DNA of 64,000 bases, from positions 30,587 to 94,586 of the forward strand of contig JADNRZ010000049.1 in the NCBI GenBank assembly GCA_015501605.1. The letters are read 5' to 3'. The DNA is from Panaeolus papilionaceus (lineage: Eukaryota > Basidiomycota > Agaricomycetes > Agaricales). The notes under the pieces are model-generated. The model did no database searches, had not been told where the DNA came from, and saw only the letters and a list, made by a program, of their open reading frames with translations. The position numbers and the translations under genes were made by a program. Shown here piece after piece: positions 13,826-27,646 of the stretch. Each line of letters begins with the position of its first letter. Within the stretch, counting starts at the first letter, position 1.

Positions 13826-14527
13826 TTACATGTTGTCCTCCTCGATTTGAAGATTGTGAACGTTGTTTTCGTTCGAAACTACGACTTTTTTTAATAATTC
13901 CTCCTTCCTTCGTTTCTGTGCTCTTTCAAGAGATTCGAGTCGATCTTGCATTGCTTTTAATTCTGCCATTAGTTTTTGATTTTCTTGTGTCAATCGTAGC
14001 ACATTGGATGCTCGTTTTTTTACTTTCTCTTCACTGTAAGTTACATCTTTATCAGTAAGGTAATTATTCTAATATTTTAAACTTACTCAGGATTTGATGG
14101 TCCGATAATCGACGAAAAGTCGAACGTCTCGTCTCCAATTGGTATCTCGGGTAGAGCTTTAGCAATACCCCTTTTGCTACCATACAACCCGACAATATCG
14201 TCCTCGCCTTCATCCTCATCCGTCTCCTTGTAAACCTCGTTCTCATCAAGTACGCCTCTGCGAGCTGATCAGTCCACATCTACCACCTTCCCCGACAAGC
14301 GAGCCAAATTGATGTGACGAACCCAGCATCCCCTATAATATGAGATCCATGTACATGTGCACTCTGTGAACCTTCTGCCTCTCTTTCTTTTTTCTGTAAC
14401 GATCTTGTGCTGTCTTCAGGTAACATTGTCGCAGGTGGGTAGTGTTTGGGTGGTTTCAAGACAACGTTGAGCTATACTAAGTTTCTTATACATACTGGCA
14501 TCACATACTTACATAACAATGCCCCAT
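13826..14527 (-). CDS. Unknown acidic coiled-coil protein
   Basis: Four exons (14527-14513, 14471-14323, 14257-14087, 14033-13826) join in frame. Visible features: an N-terminal LNVVLKPPKHYPPATM, an acidic middle (ETDEDEGEDDIVGLYGSKRG), a conserved-looking IPIGDETFDFSSIIGPSNP, and a C-terminal coiled coil of about 45 residues (EEKVKKRASNVLRLTQENQK onward). The start is the first in-frame ATG; reading upstream, the frame stays open to about 14590 (EGEKEGQVWEVLSGLFVGM) behind a possible acceptor, so a short upstream exon is possible and would overlap the PIG-Y-like gene. I do not recognise the family. Confidence 0.6.
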
Positions 14528-14604
14528 CCCAACAAACAATCCTGACAACACTTCCCACACTTGACCCTCCTTCTCTCCTTCATCCTGCGCATATTTCACC
14601 AAAC

Positions 14605-14900
14605 ATGTTGAAAAATCAGTTCAACAAAGGTCATATATTGATCATTTTATCTATTATTTTTTTTCTCATAGCAACCTACGCTATTATTATCAGCCCTTTC
14701 TTGCCCCTAACTGGTCTCACGGTAGGTAATACCAAAAGTTTCATACCAAGTCCAAGACTCATTGATACCTTTGTCTTCAGATCTTAGACATCCTCGCCCA
14801 AGATACTCACTACAAATACTTTCTCCTCCTCTTGATACCCACCACTTCTTACTTTGTCATCGCGAATTGGGTTGGCTGGCAATATTATCGCAATTCATAA
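14605..14900 (+). CDS. PIG-Y-like subunit of GPI N-acetylglucosaminyltransferase
   Basis: Two exons (14605-14721 and 14781-14900) give a 78-residue protein with two membrane helices: ILIILSIIFFLIATYAIII near residues 11-30 and FLLLLIPTTSYFVIANWVGW near 53-72, followed by QYYRNS. The second helix and its basic tail resemble the end of PIG-Y, the small ER membrane subunit of the enzyme that starts GPI anchor synthesis (Eri1 in yeast). Size and two-helix layout fit. The protein is short, so homology is suggestive rather than certain. The gene is head-to-head with the coiled-coil gene, 77 bp apart. Confidence 0.65.
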
Positions 14901-15024
14901 TCATCCACCCATGACGTTATCTCTCATTGCAACATCTGGTATAAAACATGCAAAAACAAAAACGACCAAAAGCAAGAAAACAGTCAAAAGCAATAAATAC
15001 CTAATAAATACACTCCCTCACTTG

Positions 15025-18000
15025 CTAAGCTCCCTTCGACCTCGACTGCCCAAATTCCTTGATTGCAGACCAAAGACGGTCTTCTCTAGGTCCTACCTGG
15101 CTGCTTGACACCAATGATTCTGCTCTCGAGGACGCACGACTCCTGTTTATCCTTCGATCTGGCATTGATGCAATCGACCTCACTGGACTAGGTTCACGCA
15201 CTCCAACAGCTGGAATAAACGAAGACGCGTAATCTGACCTCACAGGACTGCTGCTTTCATTTCGAGGAATTCGGGTCGCCCATCTTGGTGTCAAACCTTG
15301 ATTCCGCCCATGCGGAAGGAGCAAACTGGGAGAAGGTGCTGCCGTGTGTTCAGTCTTGTCTTCTGTTTCACTATCATCTTGTGATTGACGTGCACGCGAG
15401 AATGTGCCCCGTGGCGGTGCTCGCGCTGAATAGATCGGTCGTGAAGATCGTATGGGCGCTGTTGGCTGTGTTTGAGAACTTGGTGGCAGTCGGAGATATT
15501 TGGCTCGTCTGCATAGGCATAAGAATATGTCGGCAAGAATATCAATGCAACTTACGCGACAGCTTTCAATGTTAGTCTAGTTCTATGTGCTTGTTTCCAT
15601 TTATCCAGGAACCGCGCTGTAATCAGTGTCAGCCTTGAGCTACGGGACGCAATCCTAAGAAAGACTTGCCAAGTGTGCTTTGCATATCAAACTCCTTTGC
15701 TCTTTTAATTTTCAGCACTTTTGGCATCGCTTCTTTCCATTTCCTGTAAAATCTTTCACGTGTCTTCTTCGCGTGAAAATGGATGGCTGGTAACGTCTAT
15801 ATTGCTTGCAATCAGCATGTGCATTAACACGCATCAAACTTGCGAACCTTTGTTTTACTATGCCAGATAACGAAAGCTTTCATTTGTGTCGCACGCTGAC
15901 TGCGGAATATGTGGTCGTATTCCTATATGTGTCATTGATCAGTGGTTTTCAAAGCCCATTCAGAGATATTAAGACTCACCAGAGGTCTCAGCACCTCTTC
16001 TTTGTATCTCTCCCGCCATTTTTCCCAAGCACTCAGCAGGAGCACCTCTCGCAACTGTCTCTCCTTCAGTTCATGCTCTTCCCTCCTTTGTTCAGCCAAT
16101 CTTTGTTTGCTTAACCAAACTCGGAACACTTTTGTGAGCAAATCGCGATCTTTGAGGATGAGGTAGTTGTCCAGTAGACTACGATCTTCTATTCGCCGAC
16201 TTTGGGCAGCTTTCCACTTGTCAAACGCAGTCCTATGGGGTGTCCTTTAGTTGGTCACTCCTCCCAGGAGATACGATGTGAAGACATACCGCATCATGCC
16301 TCGATCAAAAGTGAGAGCTACGTCCAATTCTCTCGATTTCAGATCAATTACTCTGTTCGTCCACTTCATCAACGCATTGGAGACAACACGCTAATTGGTC
16401 GGAAAACCATCAGGGCAAAGTTAGGACCAGGGATACAGCGGAGTATTTTGAAGGGATGCGTTACCTTGTTGACCCTGTTTCGTAGAGCTCGTTCGCATTC
16501 TTCAAAGTACTGTCTCTCGGCAGTACGCCGGCGCCATTCTATTTCAGTGACGCGGGTCAAGCAGGTAGCAAAACCTAGAAGAAAAGAAGTACGTACGCAT
16601 AAAAACTTTTCGAGTAATCGCTAGATTCCACACGTGCAGAGTCTTTTGTCTTTTGCGCTCCTCCATGGCTGCGATCCAAATACGCCAGGCTCTACGAGTA
16701 GCGAAGAACTTTTGCGCCCATTTTGCCATCTTCATATTCTGAATATGGTCTCTCAGGCCTATTCGCCATGTAAGAGTAGCACTTGCAAGAAGCCTGGCTC
16801 TATCATGTTGTTCCGCATGTATGAGAAGCGTTTGGCACCGACTCATTGCCTCTTGCCACTTTTTCATTGCTGACATAGTTAGCCGACTTTGGTTACGGTG
16901 CGCAAAGATTTCGGCTTGTTCTGCAAAATGCAAGGGTGTCATCAGCGGATGACCACGAGAGAGAAAAGGGGACAACATTGTCACTTCGACCTACCGAAGC
17001 GTGTTCGTTGCTTATCGAGGCTGAACTTCCAGATCATGAAGTATCGTCGGAGCAGAGTTGCATCACGCATTTTCTCCAGCCGTAGCCCTCGCATCCGCGC
17101 TCTCCAGATCCGAATAATGGCGCGTAACAAAATGTCATCTTGCTTATTTAGGTGTTTAGACACCTTCTGATCCAAAAACTAAGAACACCTTTAGTGAACA
17201 GCCCTAACACACGAAAACAGCGCGGGAACATGTATGGGCGTTCCATGAAAATCGCAAGAACTTACTTGATGATGGGCAAGCGCACGCTTCCATTCCAAGA
17301 TCGCGTTTCTCTGAATAGCCTTATCGCGAAATGAATCGGCAACCACGTTTAACCCCCTAGTGAGCAGGTGATTCAGATAATTCGTTAAACCATATAGACA
17401 ATACGTTTCACTCACATCCGTCCCCTCCATGCATCAAAATATTTCGCAAAAACGCGACGATTCATTTTTTGGGTGAACTCAGCTTCATCGCGTCGGAGGA
17501 GCAATGACCGCTTCCATCTAACCCAAATTTGATGTCGCGTTTTCAATTCAACCTGTTCTCTGAATGCGCGCGCAGTGGATTGCAAGTCAGTTAGGGCCGA
17601 TAGTTTGAGTTTCCATTGCGCAAGATGGTTTGTCATGAGGGTTCGTTGGTAGTGGCGGTTCGCGTTGTGAACAATGAGTAGTCGTTTCCATTGATGGAGA
17701 GCTTGTCGTTTGATCCTGGTATCAGTTTTTCCTCTCACAACCTTCATTTTCCTCCTCATCTCATCCCTCCAGACCGCCTGTTGTTTCTGTTTGAGTTTTT
17801 CTCTCCAGAATGACATTACTGACAGTAGCCGTTGCTGATTGAATTTATTCAAGAGTAAATTGTGCTGGTCGGTTCTGGACGCCAGTCGTTGCCTCCACCG
17901 ACGCATGAAGAGATCAAGTACAACCTTGTCACGGGCTTTACCCATCTGCTCATTCGTGGTCTGAAGGACAATATTCAGAATTCATGCAGTCATTGACACA

Positions 18001-19014
18001 GTGTAAATATGGTTACTTACAATTATCCAGTTATATCCATGTCTCCATATGCCCCAGTAGCGAAAAAGCAGGACATTGTTGCGAAAGTTGTCAGCCTTTC
18101 CCTCGTTTTGTTCCATTTCAATATTTTTCCAGGCTTCATCGGGGTCGATTGGCTTGCGAGTGGGTTGGGCATGAGGTGGGCTGTCGATTTCTTGGTTGAA
18201 TGGCACTGGACCACCAACCTGGTCGGATATCCGAGTCGCTAATTCTCGACGTTTTGAAATCGATTTGGGAGCCCCAACTGCTGACTTGTATGACGGAGGT
18301 TTTGTTGACGCTGATCCAGGTTCATCGTCCGAGGAAGCAAATAGCGAAACTGAGGCAAGGGGTTTGCCTGTTGCGCATTTGGTAGGAGCTGTAGTACGGA
18401 TGTGGCTTTGTTGCACTTTGGGGAACAAGTATGACCTCGTAGTAACAGCGGCTCGAGAACCCTGGACCTCAGACAGCGTGTTTGTGCGTGCTTTTCTAAG
18501 TTCCTGTAATCTAGCGAGTCGACTCGACGTTTGATCCCTGACGGTGGACTGGATGACGGTTTGTGGTGGAATGGTTTCATCCGATACTTCGCTCCCTCCG
18601 ACAAGATAAGTTGGCTGATTCGTCGTCTATGTATAAGGAGGATTTCAGTGTTAATCACTTGGTACATGTTATCTATCCACGCACAGGATGCTGAGCTGCC
18701 TTGACCATTTCCCACTTATCGAGGAAGTTTCCGCCTTTTAGAGTTCCAAGTTTCAATAATTTGCCATAGTATACAACCTCTTGGGAGTCGAGCCTTCTTT
18801 CCTTCAGAACTTCGCTGTATGCCTTGAATATTGGTAAAAAGCTTGTTGAATTCGGACCTGCGCGTCTTATAATGGAGTCAAGGCAATCCAGATCCTCCGA
18901 GGATAGATTTTGTAGCTCTTGAGGCAATACAAATGTCGTTTCTGTGGAAGTAACAGAGCCAAAAGATGATAAGGGTATTGGAGGTGATGCACGGGTAGGA
19001 TGGAAACGATGCAT
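15025..19014 (-). CDS. SFI1: Sfi1-like centrin-binding spindle pole body protein
   Basis: A large multi-exon gene. The N-terminus (residues 1-110) is helical, with LPQELQNLSSEDLDCLDSII; then a Ser/Pro-rich linker. From about 18050 to 15900 there are many helical repeats with the Sfi1 pattern of a bulky residue followed by W-K/R: FRYWGIWRHG, FMRRWRQRL, VMSFWREKL, ALHQWKRLL, HLAQWKLKL, IWVRWKRSL, YFDAWRGRM, ILEWKRALA, IIRIWRARM, YFMIWKFSL, LTWRIGL and others. Each would bind one centrin/Cdc31. Sfi1 forms the half-bridge filament used for spindle pole body duplication. The C-terminus is Ser/Arg-rich with several SP sites, likely Cdk targets. Confidence 0.85.
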
Positions 19015-19224
19015 CCTGGTGGTAAACGATAGAGAGGGACAAGTTTATTTCGTATGACAATGAGGAACGCGTTCATTACATAATCATAGATTCTCACGTA
19101 TATAATAGCGTGATCGTGTTGTTGTTGTATTGTTACATAATTTGTACAAATAAATACAATAAATAAATAGTTAGTTAGCTATGTCCCTGATGTGTGCGCG
19201 CTTAAGAAGCGCAAAAAGGAATTA

Positions 19225-22047
19225 TCAAACCCTCCAAGGCTGATCAGCTTCTGTCCAATCTGCCATATGATGGGCATGAATCATCGTGTGGCCTGGTGCT
19301 GGCCAAACTTCCCAAGTATCTGGTAAGGAGGATGAAACAAATGGTGCGGGTGGGGTGTTGTTCCCAGTGACTCCAACAGTCCTCATGAAGTGTGTAAGGC
19401 TAAAATCCATACCAACCCCATGGTCTAGTTTGGGTTCCATATCTATCGTCGAGGAGCCCGGATACACGGAAAAATTGTCAAAGTTAGGCGCAGAAATTGG
19501 GACGTCTGGCCAATAATAGCTGTCTGCAGGTGTGCTATGACGGTCTTGATATAATCCTGAAGGGCGTGCCAAACCATCCGTAGCATGCAAGTTAAAAATA
19601 TGTTCGTCCATACGGTATCGGCCCATCATAGAAGAAAGGAACCGTGAGTAAAGAGCTGGTGTATGTCGGCCATCCAATGCAACCTCATCAGATCCCAGGA
19701 TAGTCACCAAATGAGCAACATCGGTAATAATTTCTTGCCGCAGAGTTTGATTCAATAAATGCAGGTATCTCGGACGGAATAACTAGAAAATGCGGCTCAG
19801 GTTCGTTCGTTATGTCAAAAAACTATGAAGACTTTTTGGACTCACGTTGATGAGGAAAGCCGTTGCGAATGCCAGATAGAGGAAGTTTGCCTCCATAGCG
19901 TAACGCAAGAACCCTGTCGGGTAAAGCCGCTGCAAAGTGATCTGAATGACAGAGCGTGCTGCATCAATGCATTTCACCAGGATTTCAGAATCGTGCCGCA
20001 GATCCTCGGCGCGGGTACGCTGAAACCCTGCCAACAAGACAACTAAGCGCAAGTACGCCGAGATCCTACACAGAAGTATTTGGTTTTGGTAGGGCGATGG
20101 CAGCGGGCGGGGTTACTCACATGAGAGTCGTATTTCCACGATAGCTGCAAATATTCAACGCTGTATGACCATATTGTCAGCCAAGGAGAACGTTCAGCGG
20201 AGGGAGGGTATGCAACGTAACTTACGTTGCCTTATCATTTCCTCCGCATACAAGTCATTCCATTCGTCCATCTCTCGGGACAGTATCTCTTGAGTTGCAA
20301 GAGCTGCTTTGACCACTTCGTCAGCCTGTCGAGTAACTAAGTTTGTTTGAAGAAGTATGAAATGAACACAATGTCTCACCTGCATGTTAGGAGAGCTACC
20401 ATCTGCACGAACCTTGGTCCTCCATCTTGCCATGATCATGAGCATTTGGACATATCCGCACAAATGCACATCATAAGGAGTAACAAGGCTCGAAGATTTG
20501 TACCAGCTTCGCGAGTTTCTTGCAATAAAATCATCCATGTTGAGCATCGGGATTTTCCCAAACTGAATGGCATGCGATCCATCGACACAATAGCAGTTTA
20601 GCCACGTCCGAGTGCGATTAAGTTGTTCCCTTGGATCACAGGAGCTCAGAGGAGGTTGGTTTAATTCCAATCTCATGGCCATTCTTTACGATGAGAGATA
20701 AACGTTAGTTTCGTTGGCGGTTGCGTTTTGATTGACCACCCAACCTTATAGCAACACCCATCAGAAGCCAGCTTTTGTCTTCCACCCATTTTTTCTTTGG
20801 GACAGGATAGACGGCCAAAATAAGATACGCTTGGCATATTTCGATGCTTTTGTGGTCTTGAACTAATGATTGACCTGCCAAATCTCGAGCGAATTCCATT
20901 GCAAGTGGATACATGGCAGGTTTCTTCTGATAATGTCTTGAAGCAACGGCACAAACTGACAAAAGTTAGAACTTACTAAAGCATTCACGACATCATACTC
21001 ACTAACTGTGAAAAGGAACGGACTCCTTTCAATGACAAACTTTGGGGTGTGATATGCTACATCAAGAAGAGAAAAATAGGGCTTTTCGTGATTGAGCTCC
21101 AGAAACGGCTTCCAGGAAAGACAATTAGCTTGAGACTCACATTTATCCGTTCAAAATATCTACAACAATATCAGCGGAATTTTTTGTGCAATAAGTCACA
21201 AAAGCTTACATTGAGAACAGTTCCATTATATCGGATGGGTACAGCGAACAATGTTTGACGATTCCTGGGACGAAGGTTTGATACGGCGGACAAGCTATTG
21301 CGGCAGTGAGATTTAACTTCCGGGAAACAAACTAAGTCTTTACCAAGCTCAAAGTATTCGGCTACCGCTACGTCTGGAGACTTCCCTTTCCAATCGCATC
21401 GTTGGTAGATATCCAACAATTCTAGGAGGATAGCAGATGAGTGTGACTAAGGCTTCAAATGACAAACACTGTGCGCACCAGACTCATTGGAACCGATCTT
21501 GGACACCCACTGATGAATCTTTCGCTGTTGGTTCATCTCATCGAGCTGTGACAGGAGTTTTTGAATTTGGATATCTCTCTCGTGAGATCGTTCTTGGAGT
21601 TGTTCATGCGTGCTAGATTCCGTTGGCCCGTCAGCAAATAATGAAAGGCAAGAGAAAGAGCGGAACATACTCTGCTGGTTTTCTCTTTTTCCTATTCCTA
21701 GCTTTGCAGACCAAATTCTTTGACTTGCACCTGCGACATTTGCCTTCTCCCACAACATATTCACATTTAACCTGGTAGGACCAAAAATGAACATATTTGA
21801 GTTTCGGCTGAGCGATACCAAAGCAAAAAAAAAAAACAACGAACTTTGACAGATTTACATTCTACACAGGCACCAGAGCTATGAGGTGCACATTCAGTTT
21901 ATAATTCACGATTCAGTATTGAGGAAAGAAGGAAACGCACGACTTTCTCCTAGTGGACTGTGACTGTTGACTATCGGACTGATCGACGCTGTCTTCGTCA
22001 TCAAAATGGTATAGCTGCTGGGAAGCTCTGCTTGAGTCTGAAGGCAT
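19225..22047 (-). CDS. Zn2Cys6 fungal transcription factor
   Basis: The gene reads from an ATG at 22047 to TGA at 19225 with many introns. After a Ser/Asp/Gln-rich start, a binuclear zinc cluster spans two introns: ACVECKSVKVKCEY then GKCRRCKSKNLVCKARNRKK, spacing C-x2-C-x6-C-x8-C-x2-C-x6-C, which is the Gal4-type DNA-binding pattern. A coiled-coil linker follows (about 21600-21500). The C-terminal two thirds have the helical middle-homology region of fungal regulators (for example LNCYCVDGSHAIQFGKIP and YVQMLMIMARWRTK). It is nuclear by family; targets are unknown. No metabolic cluster is seen next to it, and the neighbours are Sfi1 and an aldolase-fold protein. Confidence 0.85.
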
Positions 22048-22813
22048 CAAAGTTGACGAAGAAGTGGAAAATGCTGAACGAACAACAAAAGAAAGCAACA
22101 AGGAAAGAAGACGGGACGATATCGGGGAGGCTGATGGGAGACCTGGCGAATAAAGGGTATGAAAGGATCCTACGCCGAAGAGTACGGTTGTTGATATAAG
22201 GATTGTCATTCTGGGTTTCCTTGTTAAGCTTATGTACAATCTGAGATCCAGACAAAGCTCTAAAATCAGGACCAAGCCGAAACTGAGCGGATGTGTAAGT
22301 GTTTAGGGTTGATGAGATGGGACAAGACTCAGGGGAATCGAATCAGGGACCGACAGAAGGAGATGCATGGGCGGTGTTTTGAGAAAGAATAGAAAATGAA
22401 ATACAACACCAATGACAACAGATAATCGTTCGAATCTTTTAAAAATAACATTTTATTTTATTTTTCAAGTTTTAAATGAGATTTAAAACATAAAGAACTA
22501 TTACATGCCACAAGATAAAAGGAACCGAGATGTAAAGCAACAGTAGAAAGCACCTCAGTTGATGTGGATCATCAACATTATTCACTTTTCCTCACATTCT
22601 CTTACCTGTAAGAAACATAAATACAACAATTGATATATATTCAGTTTCTTTCACACTATACCATCCAGTCAGTAAGCACACAGAATATTTGTTTTGGAAT
22701 TTTGCAATGATATTTCGTTATTGCCCCGGTTACTACCTTCCCCGGTCCCCGTTCATCGAAATCCTTGAAATACCCCAGTAGCTTGTAGTATTAGTCCAAT
22801 TTACTAACTTGAT
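22048..22813. other. Intergenic, AT-rich, no gene seen
   Basis: This stretch lies between the transcription factor and the class II aldolase gene. It holds AT-rich runs (22438-22470) and short open frames without splice or homology support. It must contain two promoters. I see no repeat or RNA gene in it. Confidence 0.5.
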
Positions 22814-24073
22814 ATGTCACCATCTTCTACTCGTTCTGAGCCTGCTCAATCTATGATGGCAGACCAATCCAGCATACCTGTTCCTCCGACTTTCTCATCA
22901 AAGCTCGAAGAGAGGGAATACCTCAAATATCGGTTGGCTCAAGCTTTCCGTATATTTGGTTTGTGCTCATCTTCCAATCATCAAAATAAACTTCTTGATA
23001 TTTTGTTGCTACTAGGAAACCTTGGTTATAATGAAGGTGTCGCGGGACATATTACTTTGCGCGTATGTCACACTGGAAAGCTGAGATGGTAGATCAACAA
23101 TGACGATTTGCACAGGATCCCGTTGACCCCACGAGCTTTTGGGTCAATCCTTTTGTAAGCAGTTTTACTTATTGGTGTTACCCACGACCATCCTCAGTCT
23201 TGACGAACCATCACTAATTCCTTGTACAACAGGGTCTTCATTTCTCCCTCATTCAGCCCGAGGATTTATTGCTTGTCGAGTGAGTATTACCTATTGGCAT
23301 ATTCCCCCTAAAATCACTCATTCTCTTTTACCTAGTCATCATGGCAAGATTTTAGTTAGTAATTCAAAAGCCAGACCCATCACCTACTGATGAATTCGAA
23401 ACCTTTAGGAAGAATCAGGTCCAAGAAGGATCTTGAATACAGCTGCTTATATGATTCACTCTGCTATTCATTCTGCACGGCCCGACGTTGTTTGTGCTGC
23501 TCATACACATTCTATTCACGGAAAAGCTTTCTCTGCCCTAGGAGTAAAGCTTGATATGCTCAGCCAGGATGCTTGCGCCTTCTTCAACGTTCGTCGCTTA
23601 ATGACATCAATCAACAATCTTCTTTTTACTTATCATGTGTATTTTAGGATCATGCAATTTACAACCAGTTCAATGGCGTAGTCCTTGATGCTGACGAAGG
23701 ATTGCACATCGCGTCTGCACTCGGCAAGAAGAAGGTCGGTCCTTATTTTACAACTATATATCGAACCCCATTCAATTTCATGACCATGACTTGATAGGCG
23801 GCAATCTTGCAGAATCATGGTATCCTCGTAGCGACTGATTCTATTGAAGCCACTGTTTTCTTTTATATAGCACTCGAACGAGCATGCCAGGTCCAACTCC
23901 TGGCTGATGCCGCTGCTGCTGGTCGCGGACGAATTCCTATCACCATTCCTGACGAGGAAGCCCTGACAACATACAAAACGAATGGAAATCTTAAAGCTGG
24001 ATGGTTCCAAGGCTTACCTGAATTTCAACTACTGGAAGCGCGGGAAGGGAAGAGCTACACACCAAGAAGCTAG
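22814..24073 (+). CDS. Class II aldolase/adducin-domain protein
   Basis: About six exons read from an ATG at 22814 to TAG at 24073. The aldolase/adducin head domain is complete: GNLGYNEGVAGHITLRDP near the start, then FWVNPFGLHFSLIQPEDLLL, the metal-site segment AAHTHSIHGKAFS with two histidines, and ILQNHGILVAT with the third. Bacterial relatives cleave sugar phosphates such as fuculose-1-phosphate with Zn2+. Fungal stand-alone members have mostly unknown substrates. No signal peptide is present, so it is probably cytosolic. Introns are short and keep frame (for example IFG-NLGYN and VDHHGKIL-EESGP). Confidence 0.85.
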
Positions 24074-24356
24074 ACATCGTGACCTAGTTTCAACTTCTCT
24101 TTCCCACTACTTACAATAAATTGTGCATATTGACAGTAATTCTATGTCACGGCCTCATATTCCATATGCACAAAGTGAATATATAGGCCGTTTCAGCGAA
24201 CGTGCGTGTTTTCATGCATCTGAAAATATTTCCTTACATCGTATGGCCAATTTTAAACTTTTGGAAGAACCTTCAGATGCCAGCGAAACAGAAAATATTT
24301 GTGGTTGGTTTGTATAAAGAGCACGACTGAACTGCTACTTATCCCCCAATTGCGCT

Positions 24357-27300
24357 ATGGCACGCCTAAACCTCCTCTTGCAACTTACTCTCATCGCATC
24401 GAGCATTCAAGCTTTTGAGTTTTTCGACCGAAACCTTGCATATAGCTCCCCGTTTGCAGATGCACCTCAGGTGTGTGACGACATCATCCGTGTCGATCGT
24501 TCCAAAAATATGACATTGATTTGTCGTGTTTCAGTTGGGGCACAACACCAGAGCGCTGCATGAACATACTCTTCGTCGTCGACAAACCATCGATTCGTCA
24601 GGCTTTACTGATGGACATTATGCCACGTTCTATGGAAGCAAACTTGGCAATGTATGTGCATTCCCTTTTTTTTCTGCTTCACTGTCTGTTATCGAATACG
24701 TTCTAACTGGCCTTTAGTCGCCTTTCATCTGGGCCGGAGGTGTAAACTTTACTCACTCAGGTATAGTGGTGACCTCGACAACCTCTTTAAGTTGTGACGG
24801 TACTGATGTCGTGTTGAATTCGATTCAATTTCATTCAGTTGCCAGCGTTAGTCCCTATATGCTTCCTTTTGAGTTTCCTCATGGTGACATTTTTTATGAT
24901 AGGGAGACCCTCTTGACAGTAGTGTCCTTCTATGGACTCGAGCCATCCCCACCTCTTCATCTGGGGCGCAGCCAGACCAAAGTGTTCCGGTCTGTGTCGC
25001 GTACCAAGTATCAAAAGACGCTTCCTTTTCTGGTCGTCTTGCTGATTCTGGAGAGGCATTCACTAGCTATGATGTCGACTTTACCGTCAAGGTTGAAGCA
25101 AAAAATCTTAAGGCTGACACAAAATATTTTTATCGCTTCAGTGACTGCGCTACCAAAGCTGCCAGTCCTGTTGGGACGACACGAACAATTGCTCATCCAT
25201 CGAGTAAGCATCGAACATTGAACATTCAATGGTGATATTGATGGGGGGGCTTACCTTTTCGTAGCGCCTGCGCACGAAGTTAATGGAGGAAAGCCTTTGG
25301 TAATGGCTGTTTTCTCCTGTTCTCAGTACCAGGCAGGTGTGTGGTGATACACCGAAGGGAAAATTCTCATTCTTATCCGATCACTCTCAAAACTTAGGAT
25401 GGTTCAATGCGTATGGCTATGCAGCACACAACACAAGCGCAGACTTGTTCTTACATCTTGGTGACTATGTACGTTACTCGGCCCTATATATCAGTCACAT
25501 AGAATAATAACCCCCATGTAGATTTACGAATCGTTGGGCAACGGGTGAGTTGGACGCAGTTTCAAAGATGACGCAATTGAAACTCTATGCCAGAGCAAAA
25601 ATTGGTCGTCAAACTCTTGGTCGAGAGTTGGCGACCATTCACGACTACCGACAGCGCCTTAATCAGTATCGTACCGACGCCAGTCTCGCTCTGGCCCATC
25701 AACAAGCTGCATGGATCACGGTCTGGTACGTAAACTTTACACGGTTTCAGATTCATCAACGGTCCCTTACAGCCTCAACTCATTTCAATGTTTTCCTTGT
25801 AGGGTGAGTGTCTTCAACTAGAAACATGTGAACGGCTGTTCATAATTTATTGTCCGCTCCGCGGTTGATTCTATCAGGATGACCATGAGGTGTGCAGAAA
25901 CGTCGGGCCCTTTTTTAGAAGGTTTTTGTTTAACTAATTCCAGGTTGCGGATAACTCCTGGAAAGCTGGCACCGCTGATTCAAATGACACGGCCGCAGGA
26001 TGTTCTTTTTCTCCCTCTGGTGCTTGCTTTACAGATCGAAAGCTTGCTGCCGTGAGAGCATATCACGAATGGATGCCCATCCGCCAAGTAGATCCCAAAG
26101 ACGAGCTTAGGATTTGGAGGAATTTCCAGATCGGTCAACTCCTCGATCTTACTATGCTCGACACCCGTGAGTATACATTCACTCCATCAAGCCTGGCCCA
26201 GTTGGGGAGGCTTCTTCAGGAATTCAACATGCTCACGTATTGAATCTGCTCCCAGGTCAGTATGAAAGAGATCTCACTGATGTGCGTATACAGGTTTCAA
26301 TTTAATTCACTGCTGACGACGTCCAATATCAGGTATACTATAACACTGGTAAGGAAATCCCAGTCAGGCACCTCCGGATCTGACTCTTCAACTTTGCCTT
26401 CTTCTGAATGATTATCCAGAATGTAGGTCGTGCAGATTGCTATTATCTTATTTCTGACAAACACCCCTGTAACGCCCAGATGTCAATACCATCTCATCAT
26501 TCCCTAACCGGTCCTTAATGGGTTTGGAGCAAGAGCAATGTAAGAAGCACTATGTCATTCGCGCGCGGCGCCACTCGCGATGTCAGCCAACTGATTACAG
26601 GATGAAACAACAGGGTTGTACGATACTCTATCCGAATCGAAGAGGAGGGGGGCGACCTGGCGAATCATTGGGTATATTCACACTTTCTGCAATTGCTGGT
26701 TTGGCATCAGCGACTCAGACCCCCTATAGACAGCAGATTGTGTTTACTCAACTGAACGAAGGTGGTGAATGTGAGTGTTGCGAAATATATTCCAACGTTA
26801 ACTTTGTTTCCTGACTGAAAACAAATATACAGTCGACTTGGTGAGCGAATGGCTCCTGGGTGTCCACCGATGCTGTTTATAATTCTTTTTATCTTCTCAG
26901 GATGCTTGGGACGGCTATAGAGCCAATCGAGCCAGGGTTCTTGATCACCTCTACAGCAATAAGATCAGCAACACTATCATTCTTTCAGGGGACAGTCATG
27001 CAAACTGGGTCTCCGATTTAGCTCGTACGTGACATGTGCTAGAATTCAGTATACTTCCACCAGAACTGATATTGTATCCATCGACAGATCCCAATGATAC
27101 GACAACGTGAGTAGTAAAATCCCACTTGGTCGCGATCCGGCGAAAGTGTCACTGCGATGAGATGCTTTATTATTCTGCGACCGGTTAACCTGAAATCGTA
27201 TATTATAGGTACAAGCCCAGCACAGGCGAGGGTGCTATCGGAGTCGAGTTTGCTGGAACGGCCGTGACATCAAGCTCTGCATTTGGATCTGGAATAACTC

Positions 27301-27646
27301 CTGCTAAGGCAGATATCCAGTCTACAGAGCTCGTAAAGGTCAATGCCGATCTCCAGTGGAGTGAAGGCTCTTACCGTGGATTCTTCACACTTTCAATCGA
27401 CCCTAACCAAGTCAACGCGACTTACTACGCCATGCGCAATATAAGTGAGTGAAACGGTCAACGCCAACATCCCTTGAATTTACTCATGCCATTTTGCAAG
27501 CTTTTGCCAACCTTGATGGATTTGCGAGCGCTCAATTTAATGTGAAAAAGGGAGCAAATAAGTTGACAAGACCTGTTGCGGGTGGCTCTGTATTAGCAGG
27601 TGTCCTTAAGTCCCAAGCTACTGCACAGACACCTTTGGGTAACTAG
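24357..27646 (+). CDS. Secreted PhoD-like phosphatase/phosphodiesterase
   Basis: A gene with more than ten introns. It opens with a signal peptide (MARLNLLLQLTLIASSIQA, then FEFFDRN). An N-terminal beta domain has VASGDPL and VLLWTRAIP. The metallophosphatase core shows GDYIYESLGNG, VWDDHEVADNSWKAG and YHEWMPIRQV, the metal-binding Asp, Asn and His positions of the PhoD family, and later LSGDSHANWVSDLA with the distal histidine. PhoD enzymes use Fe3+/Ca2+ to release phosphate from phospho-mono- and diesters. A secreted fungal form suggests phosphate scavenging. The last exon adds a Ser/Ala-rich tail ending TPLGN. The exact borders around 26300-26520 are the least certain. Confidence 0.85.
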